From positions 310,001 to 374,000 of the forward strand of contig BROI01000002.1 in assembly GCA_027923505.1 (NCBI GenBank): a stretch of 64,000 nt of DNA. The letters run 5' to 3'. This document shows, one piece after another, positions 20,794 through 31,219 of the stretch (the first letter of the stretch is position 1; each line of letters starts with the position of its first letter). A program made the position numbers and the translations under genes. The notes beneath the pieces are model-generated. The model ran no database searches and had not been told where the DNA came from. It saw only the letters and a program-made list of their open reading frames with translations. The DNA is from Mayamaea pseudoterrestris. Its lineage: Eukaryota; Bacillariophyta; Bacillariophyceae; Sellaphorales; Sellaphoraceae.

Positions 20794-22248
20794 ATGATAA
20801 TTCTGCTATATTTGATAATATTCATTGCTACGTTGCTCTTTTGGGTATACATGACGAGACGACGCAACGAGCAGAAACATTTGCCTCGTTCCTTTGGCTT
20901 TTTTCACCCCTTTTGCTCCAGTGGAGGAGGCGGCGAGCGAGTCCTATGGCACTTGATTCAAGTATTACTACAACAAGAAGAAAACATTCAGATTATTATA
21001 TATACAGTCGATAAACCTACTGAACATTACAAGACGGACTTGCTGCGCAAGATTGAAACGCAATTCTCCGTCTGCATCAAAGCGCCCGATACCATTGAGT
21101 TTGTGCACTTGCACCAGCATTTACACTTGCTGCAACCGGCGCAACGGTTCAGCATGCTCGTCGAGTCGTTCAACACCATGCGACTCGCCTATGTTGCATT
21201 GCAACGGCGCGTTCCACATGTTTGGGTCGATACGACTGGCTGCGCCTTTACCTATGGGGTGGCCAAGTGCTTGTTTCGCGTGCGCCACGTGTTGGCCTAT
21301 GTGCACTATCCAACGGTATCGACAGACATGCTGCAACTAGTGTATGAGCAGCGAAAGAGTCAATCAAGAGGAGCAGATAATAATATAAAGCATGCGCGCT
21401 CAACTGTATTGTCCATGATGCGCTCCATGATCAAGTGCATCTACTACTGCTTCTTTGCGCTCCTCTACAGTGTCATGGGCGGCTGTTTCTGCGATTGCGT
21501 CTTGGTCAATTCGACGTGGACCTACCATCACATGCACTCGCTGTGGTGGTACGCCGCCATGAGGCGTCGCATTAAGATTTGCTATCCGCCGTGTGGAACG
21601 TTGGATGGTAGCGTGCAAGTTGCCACAACACAATCTGCATCACTGCAATCACAATCTCAACAGTACATTATCAGCATTGGTCAGTTCCGGCCGGAGAAAA
21701 ATCACATGCTGCAGCTACAAGTCATGGCGGCGCTGCTGCGCAAGTACTCGGCACTGCAAGGCAAGGTGCAACTCGTCGTCATTGGCAGCTGCCGCAACCA
21801 GGCCGACAAGGATCGACTGGCGCAGCTACAAGCACTAGCCACGCAATTGCGACTAAATGAGCATGACGCAGTTACATTTGTTGTCAATGAACCATACGCG
21901 GTTGTTCAAAACTGGCTCAACAAGGCACGCGTCGGTTTGCATACCATGTGGAATGAGCACTTTGGCATTGGCATTGTGGAAATGATGGCGGCGGGTGTAA
22001 TCACCGTGGCGCATGACTCGGGTGGCCCGCAGAGTGATATAGTTGTGCCATGGAATGGTCAAGCCACTGGATTTTTGGCAACGACAGTGGACGATTATGT
22101 GGAGGCGATATACGATGCTCTCACCATGCCAGCTGACGCTGCCAGCCGAATGCGAGCAGCGGCACGAGCGTCGACGCGACGGTTCACGGATGCAGTCTTT
22201 GCCGAATCTATTGAAAAGCGGTTGCGAGAGGCGAAACTTATAAAGTGA
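20794..22248 (+). CDS. ALG11: GDP-Man:Man3GlcNAc2-PP-dolichol alpha-1,2-mannosyltransferase
   Basis: A single-exon GT4-type glycosyltransferase of 484 residues, counted from the ATG at 20794 because the frame upstream opens only at TTG. An N-terminal membrane helix (MIILLYLIIFIATLLFWVYM) anchors it to the ER. The family signature GFFHPFCSSGGGGERVLW follows directly. Other ALG11 motifs are HVWVDTTGCAFTYGVAK, LAYVHYPTVSTDML, ISIGQFRPEKNHMLQL and the C-terminal donor site HTMWNEHFGIGIVEMMAAG with H-DSGGP. The enzyme adds the fourth and fifth mannoses to the lipid-linked oligosaccharide on the cytosolic face of the ER. It partners functionally with DPM1 in this window. Confidence 0.95.
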   Translation: MIILLYLIIFIATLLFWVYMTRRRNEQKHLPRSFGFFHPFCSSGGGGERVLWHLIQVLLQQEENIQIIIYTVDKPTEHYKTDLLRKIETQFSVCIKAPDTIEFVHLHQHLHLLQPAQRFSMLVESFNTMRLAYVALQRRVPHVWVDTTGCAFTYGVAKCLFRVRHVLAYVHYPTVSTDMLQLVYEQRKSQSRGADNNIKHARSTVLSMMRSMIKCIYYCFFALLYSVMGGCFCDCVLVNSTWTYHHMHSLWWYAAMRRRIKICYPPCGTLDGSVQVATTQSASLQSQSQQYIISIGQFRPEKNHMLQLQVMAALLRKYSALQGKVQLVVIGSCRNQADKDRLAQLQALATQLRLNEHDAVTFVVNEPYAVVQNWLNKARVGLHTMWNEHFGIGIVEMMAAGVITVAHDSGGPQSDIVVPWNGQATGFLATTVDDYVEAIYDALTMPADAASRMRAAARASTRRFTDAVFAESIEKRLREAKLIK

Positions 22249-22287
22249 ATATGAAGTACTTCATAGTTATTAATATTTATTCAACAT

Positions 22288-24291
22288 TTATCCAGCAACT
22301 TCGTCTTTTTCGTTGAACACGTTTGCACCTTCAACGGGCACATGCAAAAAGGCGCAGCTCCGGGAGCGCAGACAACCTTGCTCATTCAAATGAAAGTCCA
22401 TGCAGTGCTGTGAATGCTCCTTCCTCCATGCCTGCATTTGGGATTCCTTGTCCAACTGCTTCAGACGAGCAACCTCATCAGCCGTTGGAACGGCAGCTCC
22501 AATGTGCAAATAAAAATGTAGGTCAGCTTTGCCTTCTCGTTTCGCCTTGCGCATCATTCGAGCTTCATAGGCCTTGCGCTTTCCCTCCTCGCGCTGCTTG
22601 CGTTCGAGTGCTTCCTTTTCGTTCTGCGCCTTGAGGCGATCGTAAACAAAGGAATCTGGATTCGACTGGTATTCTTGCAGTTTCGCTAGCAGCAGTTCGA
22701 CTTGATCAATCGACTCGCTAGCAATGCATTCCTCCATGAGCTGATATTTCGTCAAGAGTTCCTTGAGCATGCGGCGAATATGAAAGACAACAGTCCGCAT
22801 GCTGGTGGGAAAAACCTCGACAAAGCTCAAGTATTCACGAGCAACGTTAATCTTGTTAGAGGCATTCGCATACAACTCTTTCAAAGTTACATTGTCAGAT
22901 ATAAGCGTCGCTCCAGATGCGATGATATTAGGTTTTTGTTGAATTAGCGCCAGTTCGTCCACGTACTTTTGCTTGTTATGTAATTTTTGCCGCTTCTTTT
23001 CCGAAACGACCTCTTTCCGCTGCAACTTTCGTTCCGTCCTTTCAATCGACTGGACCTTCTCCAGTAACTTTAGTTCCCTCTCACAAGGCGTAACCTTGCT
23101 TTCAGGTGATAATAACGGAGACTCGCGACGGACTTTGCTGAAAGTAATTTCCTTTTTGCCATTGCCTTCCAGTGATCCATATCGCTGCAGAAACAATGTC
23201 GGATCATCCAACAAGCCTTCCGCACTCATAATACCATCCGCTCCAGTCACTTCAAAATTGTCCAATACATGCTGATAATTTTGAACATTTCCATTCGCAA
23301 TGAAACGAACACTCGACGGCAACACTTTTCGAATTTCCGCCACTTGATCCAGCAATGCCGGTCCATCTCGTGCACCCGGCCCCTTGCGATCCCAAGTGGC
23401 CCGATGCCGCGCATGAATGGCAATGAGCGACGCTCCAGCTTCAGCCAATTGTCGACATAGTGTCATGGTCATTTCCAGTGTTTCTAAAAGACGAATCTTG
23501 CAGTAGATTGGAAGTGGTGGCGTGCGTGCTTGACGTCCAGCGGCAACTCCTGCCCGCACAATGCTACAAACCAAGTCGCGATCCGTTTCATCCAACAAGT
23601 AGGACCCAAAGTGGCCCAAGTAGGCGGTTCGCTGTGGACATCCCAGGTTCAAGTCGACGGCGTCGCAGTAGGGAGCCGCCGCCGCGACGGCGTGTGCAAA
23701 CTCGTCGGGCGCGCTGGCACTCACGTGCACCACCAGCGGGCGGTCCAAGCGACACGTCTGAAAGCCGCACTTTGGCAAAGCTACCATGTCTAAATTCTTG
23801 TGGCAGGCATGCTCCTGCATTTCCGCGGCAAATTCCGATGCCGCCATCATTGGCGTGTAGGCCAAGGTCGCTCCGTAGTTGCGACAAAGTAAGCGAAAGG
23901 CAAGCTCGCTGGCTCCCACCATTGGAGCCAAAATGTATTTGCAAGTAATATCAATATCATCGTTCTTGGGTGCTGTTGCTGATGGTTGGCTCTGAGGATC
24001 TGCTTTGGAGGCGTCGCTTGACGAAGTCATCTTGATTGTTCCGTCATGTTCCTGCAAATCTTTGAGTTCGTCTTGCTTCGGTCTCTTTTTCGTGTAAATC
24101 AAGCTTTTACTATCATTGTGACTCCTGTCGTACTTCCTAGCTTTCTTTTCGTTGGCTTGTTTCGCCTCTTTTTCGTGCTGCTGATGCTGCAATTGTTCCA
24201 TAAAGTTGTCATACTGCGACTTGCGCTTGCCATTCGTAGATGCAAACTCATACTTCTTGTTCTTCTTACTGGCCTTGTAGGAGTCTTTCAT
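22288..24291 (-). CDS. DUS1: tRNA-dihydrouridine(16/17) synthase, DUS1-type, with C-terminal CCCH zinc finger
   Basis: The first ATG (24291) gives 667 residues; 30 further codons upstream open only at TTG. A Lys/Gln-rich N-terminus of about 115 residues precedes the flavin-dependent catalytic barrel: YILAPMVGASELAFRLLCRN, YTPMMAASEFA, then the active-site loop DAVDLNLGCPQRTAYLGHFG, whose CPQ-x-x-A form is that of DUS1 rather than DUS2 or DUS3. It reduces uridine to dihydrouridine in the tRNA D-loop. After a charged helical region the C-terminus has a C-x9-C-x5-C-x3-H finger at residues 630-650, probably for RNA binding. A long Lys/Glu-rich segment sits between barrel and finger. No intron. 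Confidence 0.88.
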   Translation of the reverse strand: MKDSYKASKKNKKYEFASTNGKRKSQYDNFMEQLQHQQHEKEAKQANEKKARKYDRSHNDSKSLIYTKKRPKQDELKDLQEHDGTIKMTSSSDASKADPQSQPSATAPKNDDIDITCKYILAPMVGASELAFRLLCRNYGATLAYTPMMAASEFAAEMQEHACHKNLDMVALPKCGFQTCRLDRPLVVHVSASAPDEFAHAVAAAAPYCDAVDLNLGCPQRTAYLGHFGSYLLDETDRDLVCSIVRAGVAAGRQARTPPLPIYCKIRLLETLEMTMTLCRQLAEAGASLIAIHARHRATWDRKGPGARDGPALLDQVAEIRKVLPSSVRFIANGNVQNYQHVLDNFEVTGADGIMSAEGLLDDPTLFLQRYGSLEGNGKKEITFSKVRRESPLLSPESKVTPCERELKLLEKVQSIERTERKLQRKEVVSEKKRQKLHNKQKYVDELALIQQKPNIIASGATLISDNVTLKELYANASNKINVAREYLSFVEVFPTSMRTVVFHIRRMLKELLTKYQLMEECIASESIDQVELLLAKLQEYQSNPDSFVYDRLKAQNEKEALERKQREEGKRKAYEARMMRKAKREGKADLHFYLHIGAAVPTADEVARLKQLDKESQMQAWRKEHSQHCMDFHLNEQGCLRSRSCAFLHVPVEGANVFNEKDEVAG

Positions 24292-24573
24292 GCTTGTGGA
24301 AATGCTCCGGATCAGGAGATGCGTCGGTACTGCATTTGATCCCGGTGAATTGGCATGACAATGGATCCAAATTTGAAACAATTCGTTGGTCGTCGCGAAT
24401 CGATCATAAACGCTACGACATGTTCATACCCGGTCCGACGCAATTTACCCGCGGCGGCGCGCGCAGTCGCAAGGTGCGCATTGCAAATTTCGTCGACCAA
24501 CGTCTAACGGATACAATGCGTGAGCCACCAAAAGCAATGAGGGAGGAGCACTTTCGAAGAAACCTTTGCCACC

Positions 24574-26529
24574 ATGACGAACAAGCTTGTGTTATCAACC
24601 TTGTTGCTGCTTCTATTAGGCGCTACGCTCCATGGTAGCGTATCTGCGCAAACGACGACAAACAATGACGCAAATCTCCGCGGGAAGGGTCCTTCGCGGA
24701 AACTGCAAACCTTTTTCGAACCCTTCAAAGTGAGTCAAACGGAACCACTCGTCACCAAGGCACCAACTCCGTCAAAGGCTCCAACCGTGTACAAGGTGCC
24801 AAAAACAAAGGCTCCCAGTACGTCGCCTCCGTCAAAGTCGCCAGTCGTCAAGGGCAGCGGCGGCAAGGGAAGCAGTAGCAGCAATGCCAAGGATACAGTG
24901 CCTCCAGTGAGCAAGGGCACGCCGTCGCCCAAGGGAGATGAAACAATGTTGGTGGAGGAGTCCATGGCGGCTTCGGGTACTAGTGAAAGCGTTTACTACG
25001 GTACGTTATATTATAAAGTGCATACGGGCCGGAACATGCGCGCACGTTGATGCCTTCCATACTCTCACACATGTTCGCCTTTATCATTAATCGCTCTTGT
25101 AGAACTCTTCAAGGATACCACTGCCAAGTCACTTCCAGTGTCCGCCTTTCTCGTTTCGACAAAGTCATCCTTTACACCCCTTTCGACCGACTTTGAGGAG
25201 CTTGCCAAAGTTGTTCGAACCGTTTTTGAGGATATTTACAAAAACAAGTTTGCCGACTCTGGCGAATTTGACTTTGTCGGAGTCTTTCTTCCGCGATACA
25301 CTGTCGTTGGTCCAACGCTCGTTGACTTTGAAGTGGATGTATACTTTAGCAACAAGAATTCAGTGCCGTCCTTGTTTCAAGTAGAAAGCGTTGCCAAGGA
25401 AGGCTTTCAGCCAAATGCCGACTTTTACAATCTGTTACTCGGAAAAATGAGAGGAATGCAGTCGCGATTTTATTCGCAAGCTGAGACGGTTCAGTATATT
25501 TCCGACATGCAGGATTTGAATGATGCAGTCCTTTCCTTGTCAAACGACAACACATATACGAGCGGTCAGCTAGCATTGATCATTATGCTAACCCTCTTTG
25601 GAGCTTGTCTAATGGCACTCTTTGCCATTTTGTTGTGGAAGAGACGTCGACACCAAAAGCGCACGCACGTTCATGATGACGAGTATACTCAAGTGCAACT
25701 CAAAATGGGCAACAAGAATGATGACTTCATCAAGGAGTCTGCCTCGCATGACACGCGGGCCACTTGCATGTCAGACGGTGACACGCAAATGCCGGCACCT
25801 CGCTCCCCCATGAGCCGATTCACAGTGGCACCAATGAGGCGCAGCCCCCAACCTTTAGTGCCGCCCGTCAAGACGGTGGCGCATGACGGTGATAGCGATG
25901 AAGACGAATTTATGCTAGACGAGAACCTAACGTTTGACGATGTGGCGTTGGAGGACGAGACTGTTGCAGACGCCAAGCAGTGCGTCGGAGAGATTCGAAA
26001 GAGCGCCTATGTGAATGATCGCATGGTGACAAACACGACGCAACCTCGAACGGATGCATTAAAGCACGTCGGAGAGCTCAGCAAGCAGTCAGAAACATCG
26101 AATGAAGCGTTGGTCGAGCCACAGCATGAGCCGACCGAGTTACAAAAGCAAGTAGCTGTGGCGAAGAATCGCATCGCAGAAATAAACAAGAGCAAGTACA
26201 AGAACAAGGTAACGCGGTCAGTTCCAGTCAATCCAACATATCCTGGATCACCAAAACCCTGGCATACTGGTGGTTTACACCCCGTGCCAGAAAGTCCAGA
26301 GTCGCCCTATAATGCCAGCCCATTCGATCCGCCCCAACGAATCTTTCAAGCGAGTACTCCAGTTTCGAGCAAACCAACAGCAAAGGCAAGTAAACCAATT
26401 CAAAATGCTGCAATTGCTGACGATGACAATGCCTCAGTGTACACCATCGATAGTCAATCAAGCGCTACACCCGAGTTTTTGAAAAAGTTCAAGCAAATGG
26501 GCCTGAAGCGGCCCAAGGGTGAGACGTAA
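24574..26529 (+). CDS. Type I single-pass membrane protein with KAPT/PSKAPT repeats, unknown function
   Basis: Two exons, 24574-25000 and 25103-26529, join in phase to 617 residues (intron 102 bp). The start sits in CCACCATGA and begins a signal peptide (MTNKLVLSTLLLLLLGATLHG). The ectodomain starts with a Lys/Pro/Ser/Thr-rich region containing TKAPTPSKAPT and KAPSTSPPSKSP, as seen in many diatom surface proteins, then a folded-looking part of about 160 residues. A membrane helix at about 300-325 (LIIMLTLFGACLMALFAILLW) is followed by RRRHQKR and a long cytoplasmic tail. The tail holds repeats of the form VGEIRKS / VGELSKQ / IAEINKSKYK. The family is not recognised. Confidence 0.75.
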
Positions 26530-26674
26530 AGTCCTGGCGCGACAAAATTGCAGTGAATATAAGTCTTTTAGTTCTAGCTGCCGAATACAGGCATTTATGA
26601 AATCCTATGTTTCTCATACGAATAGGTAACGTGCGAGAGTATATTGTTTTCGTCCACAGCGCAATGTAGCTGTC

Positions 26675-29600
26675 TCACTCGCAAACCAAAAGGTCGCCTT
26701 CTTCCAACCACGCGGCCCCCTCTGGATCTTTTAAATTAGCATTAATACGAAGGAAAATGCCAAAGGTAATCTGTCCTTTTCGTCGTCGACGACTTTCGGC
26801 CATGGCACGGAGCGTGTTCCCTTTCATGCCGCTCGTCGGGTCAATGTCCACCATACTGCATCGCGCACACGGGCCGACCACTTCAAATCCAAGTTGCTTT
26901 GCTGGTAGGAGCACTTTTGTCCAATGGTCTTCGTGATCAGTATCATCGCTTAAAGGCATGCAACGAGTCACAAAATTAGGGCGAAAGTGGCGAGAGCTAA
27001 CTAATCGCTTATGCTGAGTCGTCAGCACAGAGTTTAGTCGATTGACTGCATGCTCGGAAATAAGTAGTAGTGGCTGTTCATTCGCAAAAGCAATGTTAGA
27101 GCTTCTTCCATTATTACTTGGCTTAACGCTTGGGCTCATTATGTCGCCCATATGACGGGCCAACCAGCAACGAACGCCAAGATAGTCGCTGAACCAGTTG
27201 GATATACTTGCGTCGCCCCAAACTGCTCCACCGCACATGTTGCCGCAAACTTTCACTGGTGAATCGTAAGGTTGATGACTGTTTGACGAGGCACCAGTCA
27301 AGTGTATGACAAGGTCGACGCATCCAGGTGCTGAGACTCGCATAGTCCAAGATTCAATATCGATGGAAGGCTTAATAAAGGCCATGTTTGGATAAGGTGG
27401 CAATCTCATTGCGTTGCCGGAACAATCCACCAATGTAAACTCTCGATCGAACAACAGTCTTCCGCCAGATAGCATTCGCCATCGCTTGACGCGTTGAGCG
27501 GCGCAGCTCTTTATGGGAAAGACATAAAGCTCGCGGACAATCACATGCTGAGGTCGGCCATCCCAAACTGAGAATTCGACTCGACTTTCTTGGCTTGCAA
27601 ACATTCGCGTGACAAAGGCCACAAATTCATCAAGATCTTCCCAAAGACTATCTTTTCCAAAGCTCGCACGCACGGCACCCGTGGGTCTGTTGTCAATAAT
27701 ATCAATTTGGTCACCACAAATGTGGCCAGCCAGTTCAAAATTGTGCCGCAAGTCAGCCGACGACATATGCAGCGCCGCCTGGCAAGCGCCGGGATTACAA
27801 AAACACCCAGTTCGTAATTGAATCGGCGGCTGATTGAGAGCCGCAAGTTTCGACACCTCATTGTAACCAACGTAAGATCCATCATGGCGCATAACGTTGA
27901 ATGCAATTGTCGGCCCGGGTGCCTCGTGCACTGCATCGCAAATTTCATCGTAGCCATTCCAATCACCATAAAGCACTATGACTCGCTTTCCATTTTCATG
28001 ACGTAATGACTTTAGACAACGGACAAGTTCCTTCGCCAAACACAATGTATGTCGTCGTACGGATTCCATACCTCCAAGCGAATCAAGCTCGTCAAAGCCA
28101 TGCACCAGCGAGCAAATTCCCCGATAATGACAAGTTCCTTGGACAAGACTAGCCATCAACGATGGCTCATTCCGTAGAACAGCGTAGTCGTCGGATGGAA
28201 TGGCAATATCAACAGATCCTCCTCCAAAGTAGCGACGAACTTGTCCAAGCTCGGTGCTGGCAGTGTCCTCACCAACCACTGTTTCCACTGCCGTCTGCTT
28301 GACCAACAAACATCCAACTCCTGTCGGCTCGCCAAACAGTTTGTAAAAGGAAACGCATGCTAAATCAGCATCGAGCTGACGCAAATTCACTGGCCCGGTG
28401 CTGGCCGCCTTGGCAATGTCCATGAGAATCGTCACGCAGTGGCCGTCAATGGAGAGCGCGCGTAAATTTGCGACAGTGTTGGCAATGTCAACCAATCTAT
28501 CTCCGCCAAAGTTGCACTCTGGCGTTAGAACGACAAGATGATGAACCGTTTGGTGACAACATTCACAGTCCATGCCGTCACGACTAGTATCGCTCCGTCG
28601 CTGTTGCTGCTGACTATGAATCAATGTTCGAAGCGTATCAACGTAGCACTGTCCTTGATTCAAACAAACAAAGTCTGCTCCCTGCGCTAACGCTGGTCCA
28701 CGCATGCCAATGACAGACGTATGAGCATTGTGCGGATACACCAACAGCGACTTTTGTCTCACATGATGCAAATTGTTTTCGTCGCTGCTGCTACATTTCT
28801 GGCAGGCACGAAACCACGGAAACCGCTCGGCCACAATTCTCAATGCTTCCGTCGCTCCCGACGTAAAGAGGACTTGGTAGCCAGGATGGTGCAGTTGTTG
28901 CTGCTGCTGCCGCTGCTGCTGTGATTCGCCAGTGCATGTTGATTGCTGCGACGCGTCCGCGTTCCATGCCAACGGACCATTCACTTGCTCTCCGCCGCCA
29001 TGAAAATGACGCAGCACTCGCTTGGTGGAAGTTTCCATGAGTCGCAACGTCGTGGCCGCGGCCGGTCCACTGGAGTGCGGATTGGCAAGGATTGCCAGCG
29101 AATCGTCACTAAATATAGCTTGGCGGAGCTTTCGACTGGCCAAGGCTGCACCAGCATAGTCCAAGTAGACGAGTCGATCAAAGTCATCATCAATATTGTG
29201 TAATGGCTCACTACGACATGGACTCATTGGCTGTGACTCGCCACCCTCTGCTGCTGGCAATGGTGCAATGAGGCCCGGAAACTCGCTACTTCGCCACGCG
29301 TCAATGAACCCACAAGCCGAATTTGCGTAACCATAGTCGATGCCAGCGCGCTGCAAAAAGTCGCGCTTGCGTTGCAGCTGTTGTTGCAGCTGCTCGTTGG
29401 TCGTTTGATCATGCTCATTTTTTGATTCATGGTCTTGGCAAATGGCAGTGCTGCTGCTGCTTCGTCGCCGGCGACGACGAAGCAAAACAACAGACGCAAA
29501 AACAACCACGAGTATGACAAGCAAGAGCTCGAGCTTTATATAAGAACCAAATGAGAATTTTTCAAATTGAGTCAGCCATTTACCACAGAATGAGCCGTCG

Positions 29601-29725
29601 TCAATCATTCGTTTCGTTTGGCGGCAAAAACAATGAGCTGCATCAAGGCTTGCAGCTTTTGTATGTCTACTGTCATCAACAATTTGATCAGCTGCACAGA
29701 AATTTTCATCGTCATTGATGTTCAT
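26675..29725 (-). CDS. Molybdenum cofactor sulfurase (NifS-like plus MOSC)
   Basis: From the first ATG (29725) the product has 1016 residues. The N-terminus has a membrane-like helix (IKLELLLVILVVVFASVVLL) followed by poly-Arg, unusual for this family. The class V aminotransferase part shows YLDYAGAALAS, the PLP-lysine region VSFYKLFGEPTGVGCLLV and the sulfur-accepting Cys region QLRTGCFCNPGACQ. The C-terminal MOSC domain starts near VRELYVFPIKSCAAQRV and contains VGPCARCSMVDIDP. The enzyme puts the terminal sulfur on the cofactor of xanthine dehydrogenase and aldehyde oxidase type enzymes. A 5' untranslated intron is possible, with a GTGAGT at about 29790 and an acceptor near 29740. The membrane helix might tether it to an organelle; this is inference. 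Confidence 0.9.
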   Translation of the reverse strand: MNINDDENFCAADQIVDDSRHTKAASLDAAHCFCRQTKRMIDDGSFCGKWLTQFEKFSFGSYIKLELLLVILVVVFASVVLLRRRRRRSSSSTAICQDHESKNEHDQTTNEQLQQQLQRKRDFLQRAGIDYGYANSACGFIDAWRSSEFPGLIAPLPAAEGGESQPMSPCRSEPLHNIDDDFDRLVYLDYAGAALASRKLRQAIFSDDSLAILANPHSSGPAAATTLRLMETSTKRVLRHFHGGGEQVNGPLAWNADASQQSTCTGESQQQRQQQQQLHHPGYQVLFTSGATEALRIVAERFPWFRACQKCSSSDENNLHHVRQKSLLVYPHNAHTSVIGMRGPALAQGADFVCLNQGQCYVDTLRTLIHSQQQQRRSDTSRDGMDCECCHQTVHHLVVLTPECNFGGDRLVDIANTVANLRALSIDGHCVTILMDIAKAASTGPVNLRQLDADLACVSFYKLFGEPTGVGCLLVKQTAVETVVGEDTASTELGQVRRYFGGGSVDIAIPSDDYAVLRNEPSLMASLVQGTCHYRGICSLVHGFDELDSLGGMESVRRHTLCLAKELVRCLKSLRHENGKRVIVLYGDWNGYDEICDAVHEAPGPTIAFNVMRHDGSYVGYNEVSKLAALNQPPIQLRTGCFCNPGACQAALHMSSADLRHNFELAGHICGDQIDIIDNRPTGAVRASFGKDSLWEDLDEFVAFVTRMFASQESRVEFSVWDGRPQHVIVRELYVFPIKSCAAQRVKRWRMLSGGRLLFDREFTLVDCSGNAMRLPPYPNMAFIKPSIDIESWTMRVSAPGCVDLVIHLTGASSNSHQPYDSPVKVCGNMCGGAVWGDASISNWFSDYLGVRCWLARHMGDIMSPSVKPSNNGRSSNIAFANEQPLLLISEHAVNRLNSVLTTQHKRLVSSRHFRPNFVTRCMPLSDDTDHEDHWTKVLLPAKQLGFEVVGPCARCSMVDIDPTSGMKGNTLRAMAESRRRRKGQITFGIFLRINANLKDPEGAAWLEEGDLLVCE

Positions 29726-30514
29726 CTCGCCTGTCCAACTGCAGCAAAGTAAATGTTTCTTTTTCGATCGCTCAATATATTTTGAAATTCGACTCACAGT
29801 CAATGCGATGACATGCAAATGTATTGATCGCTGCTCCTTCAAATGCTTTTCTCAAGTACTTCACGATCAAGTCTGTGGTTCGCTCATATATTGATTAAAG
29901 ATTTCTTGTTATATATAGACAAGCTAGTAAATCAAAAGAGTGGCATTTGGTCGTGCCGAGCGGATGATGGATGATGATGGATGCACTTTGCGTTGTCGAT
30001 CATGTCTTAGCGGTTATGGATCGAGCATCGTAGCGGTTTACGGCGAAAGATTCCGAGCAGGCCGGCATTTCGGTTTGGTAACAGCCTTTTAGCATGGGAC
30101 GACCTTCCGTCACCATTACGAAAGCGGATGCATGGTTTACTATAGCCCTTGATCATGCCCGTGCTGGACAATTCTGTCGACGCCAGTTTTGGTCGTGTCC
30201 GGCGTCGATTGTTGCCGCTCGTCGCGATGATGTTGGGAGGCATGTGGCAGGCAACGTTGTTCCCAGTTGCTCCTCGGAATGGTTTGTCCGGATGATAAGG
30301 CCTACTTAGAATACTATCATGAAAAGAGTAGTTTTTCGTCGGACTTTTTGTGATTGACATTTTTATAAAGAGTCATGCAAGATTCACACTGGCTCGTTGA
30401 CTCGTGGTAAAATCCTGCTGGCCTCCGGCTCGTCGCGCAGAATTTTGGATTGACTGACACAATATTCAAGGCTCTTGCTGCGAAAGCAGAAGTCCAAGAT
30501 TCAGTTGGAAAATC
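29726..30514. promoter_or_regulatory. Divergent intergenic region carrying repeat copy A
   Basis: This gap separates the sulfurase gene from the TPR-like gene. Its first part is one copy of a dispersed repeat. The remainder has frames on both strands but none with recognisable protein character. Confidence 0.5.
29831..30040 (+). repeat. Dispersed repeat, copy A (sulfurase upstream region)
   Basis: About 210 bp that match 32812-32979 in the same orientation. Shared blocks are GCTGCTCCTNCAAATGCTTT, AAAAGAGTGGCA-TTGGTCGTGC and CTTAGCGGTTATGGAT followed by TCGTAGCGGTTTA. The copy is somewhat longer than copy B owing to small insertions. Confidence 0.75.
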
Positions 30515-31219
30515 ATGATGGACATGAACTACCGAGCTGTTATGCTCATGAACCAAGGCGCTTACACTGACTCCTTCCATTTGCTCCATTCTAGCTTGCA
30601 TCAACTCAAAACCAAGGTGGACATGGATGTCATTTCGTCGTCAACCGACAACGTGATGACGGATGAATCCGAGGAAATGATCCAGCCTATAGCAGTCAAG
30701 TACTCGGCTCATGCCGAGAGAGTCACAAACAATGCATTTTCCTTCTACTCGTCAGCTTTCGTGTTTGCGGGTTCAAAAGCAGAGCTCGCCACTACGAGTT
30801 TGAATGAGATTCGAGTAGCAGCCGTCATCTTGTACAATCTGGCGCTCTGCTTTCACGTTCATGGCATCAGTCGAGCGGCGTCAGAATCGTACTTTTCCAA
30901 GGCTTTGCAGCTGTACCAAACGGCCCTTGGTTTACTGGAGGAAATGGCGTCTGTCTCGCAAACTCTTGTCGACAAGGATTCGCTGCTCATGCTGGCCCTC
31001 TACAATAACATTGGGCACATTTATTCATGCGACCACAAGACTGCGGAGACTCAAGCTTGCCTCGACATCATTCAAAGCATTTTAGCCAAGAATAGCACTC
31101 TAGAGGGCAGCAATGACGATTGGTACAAGGCAAACACGTTGCGTGAAAGCCAGTATTTGGAATTTCACCTCAATGTCGTCATTCTTCATGGGACGAGGCG
31201 TCATCCTCCAGCCGCTTAG
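30515..31219 (+). CDS. TPR-like helical protein
   Basis: An intronless frame of 234 residues. Helical, Ala/Leu-rich stretches such as VAAVILYNLALCFHVHGI, SYFSKALQLYQTALGLLEEM and LMLALYNNIGHIYSCDHKTA have the spacing of tetratricopeptide repeats. No signal peptide or membrane segment. TPR proteins of this kind mediate protein contacts; a specific partner cannot be inferred. It lies alone between the sulfurase gene and a repeat-rich gap. Confidence 0.65.
   Translation: MMDMNYRAVMLMNQGAYTDSFHLLHSSLHQLKTKVDMDVISSSTDNVMTDESEEMIQPIAVKYSAHAERVTNNAFSFYSSAFVFAGSKAELATTSLNEIRVAAVILYNLALCFHVHGISRAASESYFSKALQLYQTALGLLEEMASVSQTLVDKDSLLMLALYNNIGHIYSCDHKTAETQACLDIIQSILAKNSTLEGSNDDWYKANTLRESQYLEFHLNVVILHGTRRHPPAA

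Noticed and set aside
23460-23948. Long plus-strand frame opposite DUS1
   Set aside because: It mirrors a highly conserved catalytic domain on the other strand, and its translation is Arg/Pro-rich without protein-like pattern.
29726-29842. N-terminal extension of the sulfurase
   Set aside because: The frame opens at TTG, with no upstream ATG; a GTGAGT donor inside it fits a 5' untranslated intron better.
30007-30360. Minus-strand frame of 117 codons in the sulfurase/TPR gap
   Set aside because: It overlaps the dispersed repeat, has no recognisable domain and no paralogue frame in repeat copy B.
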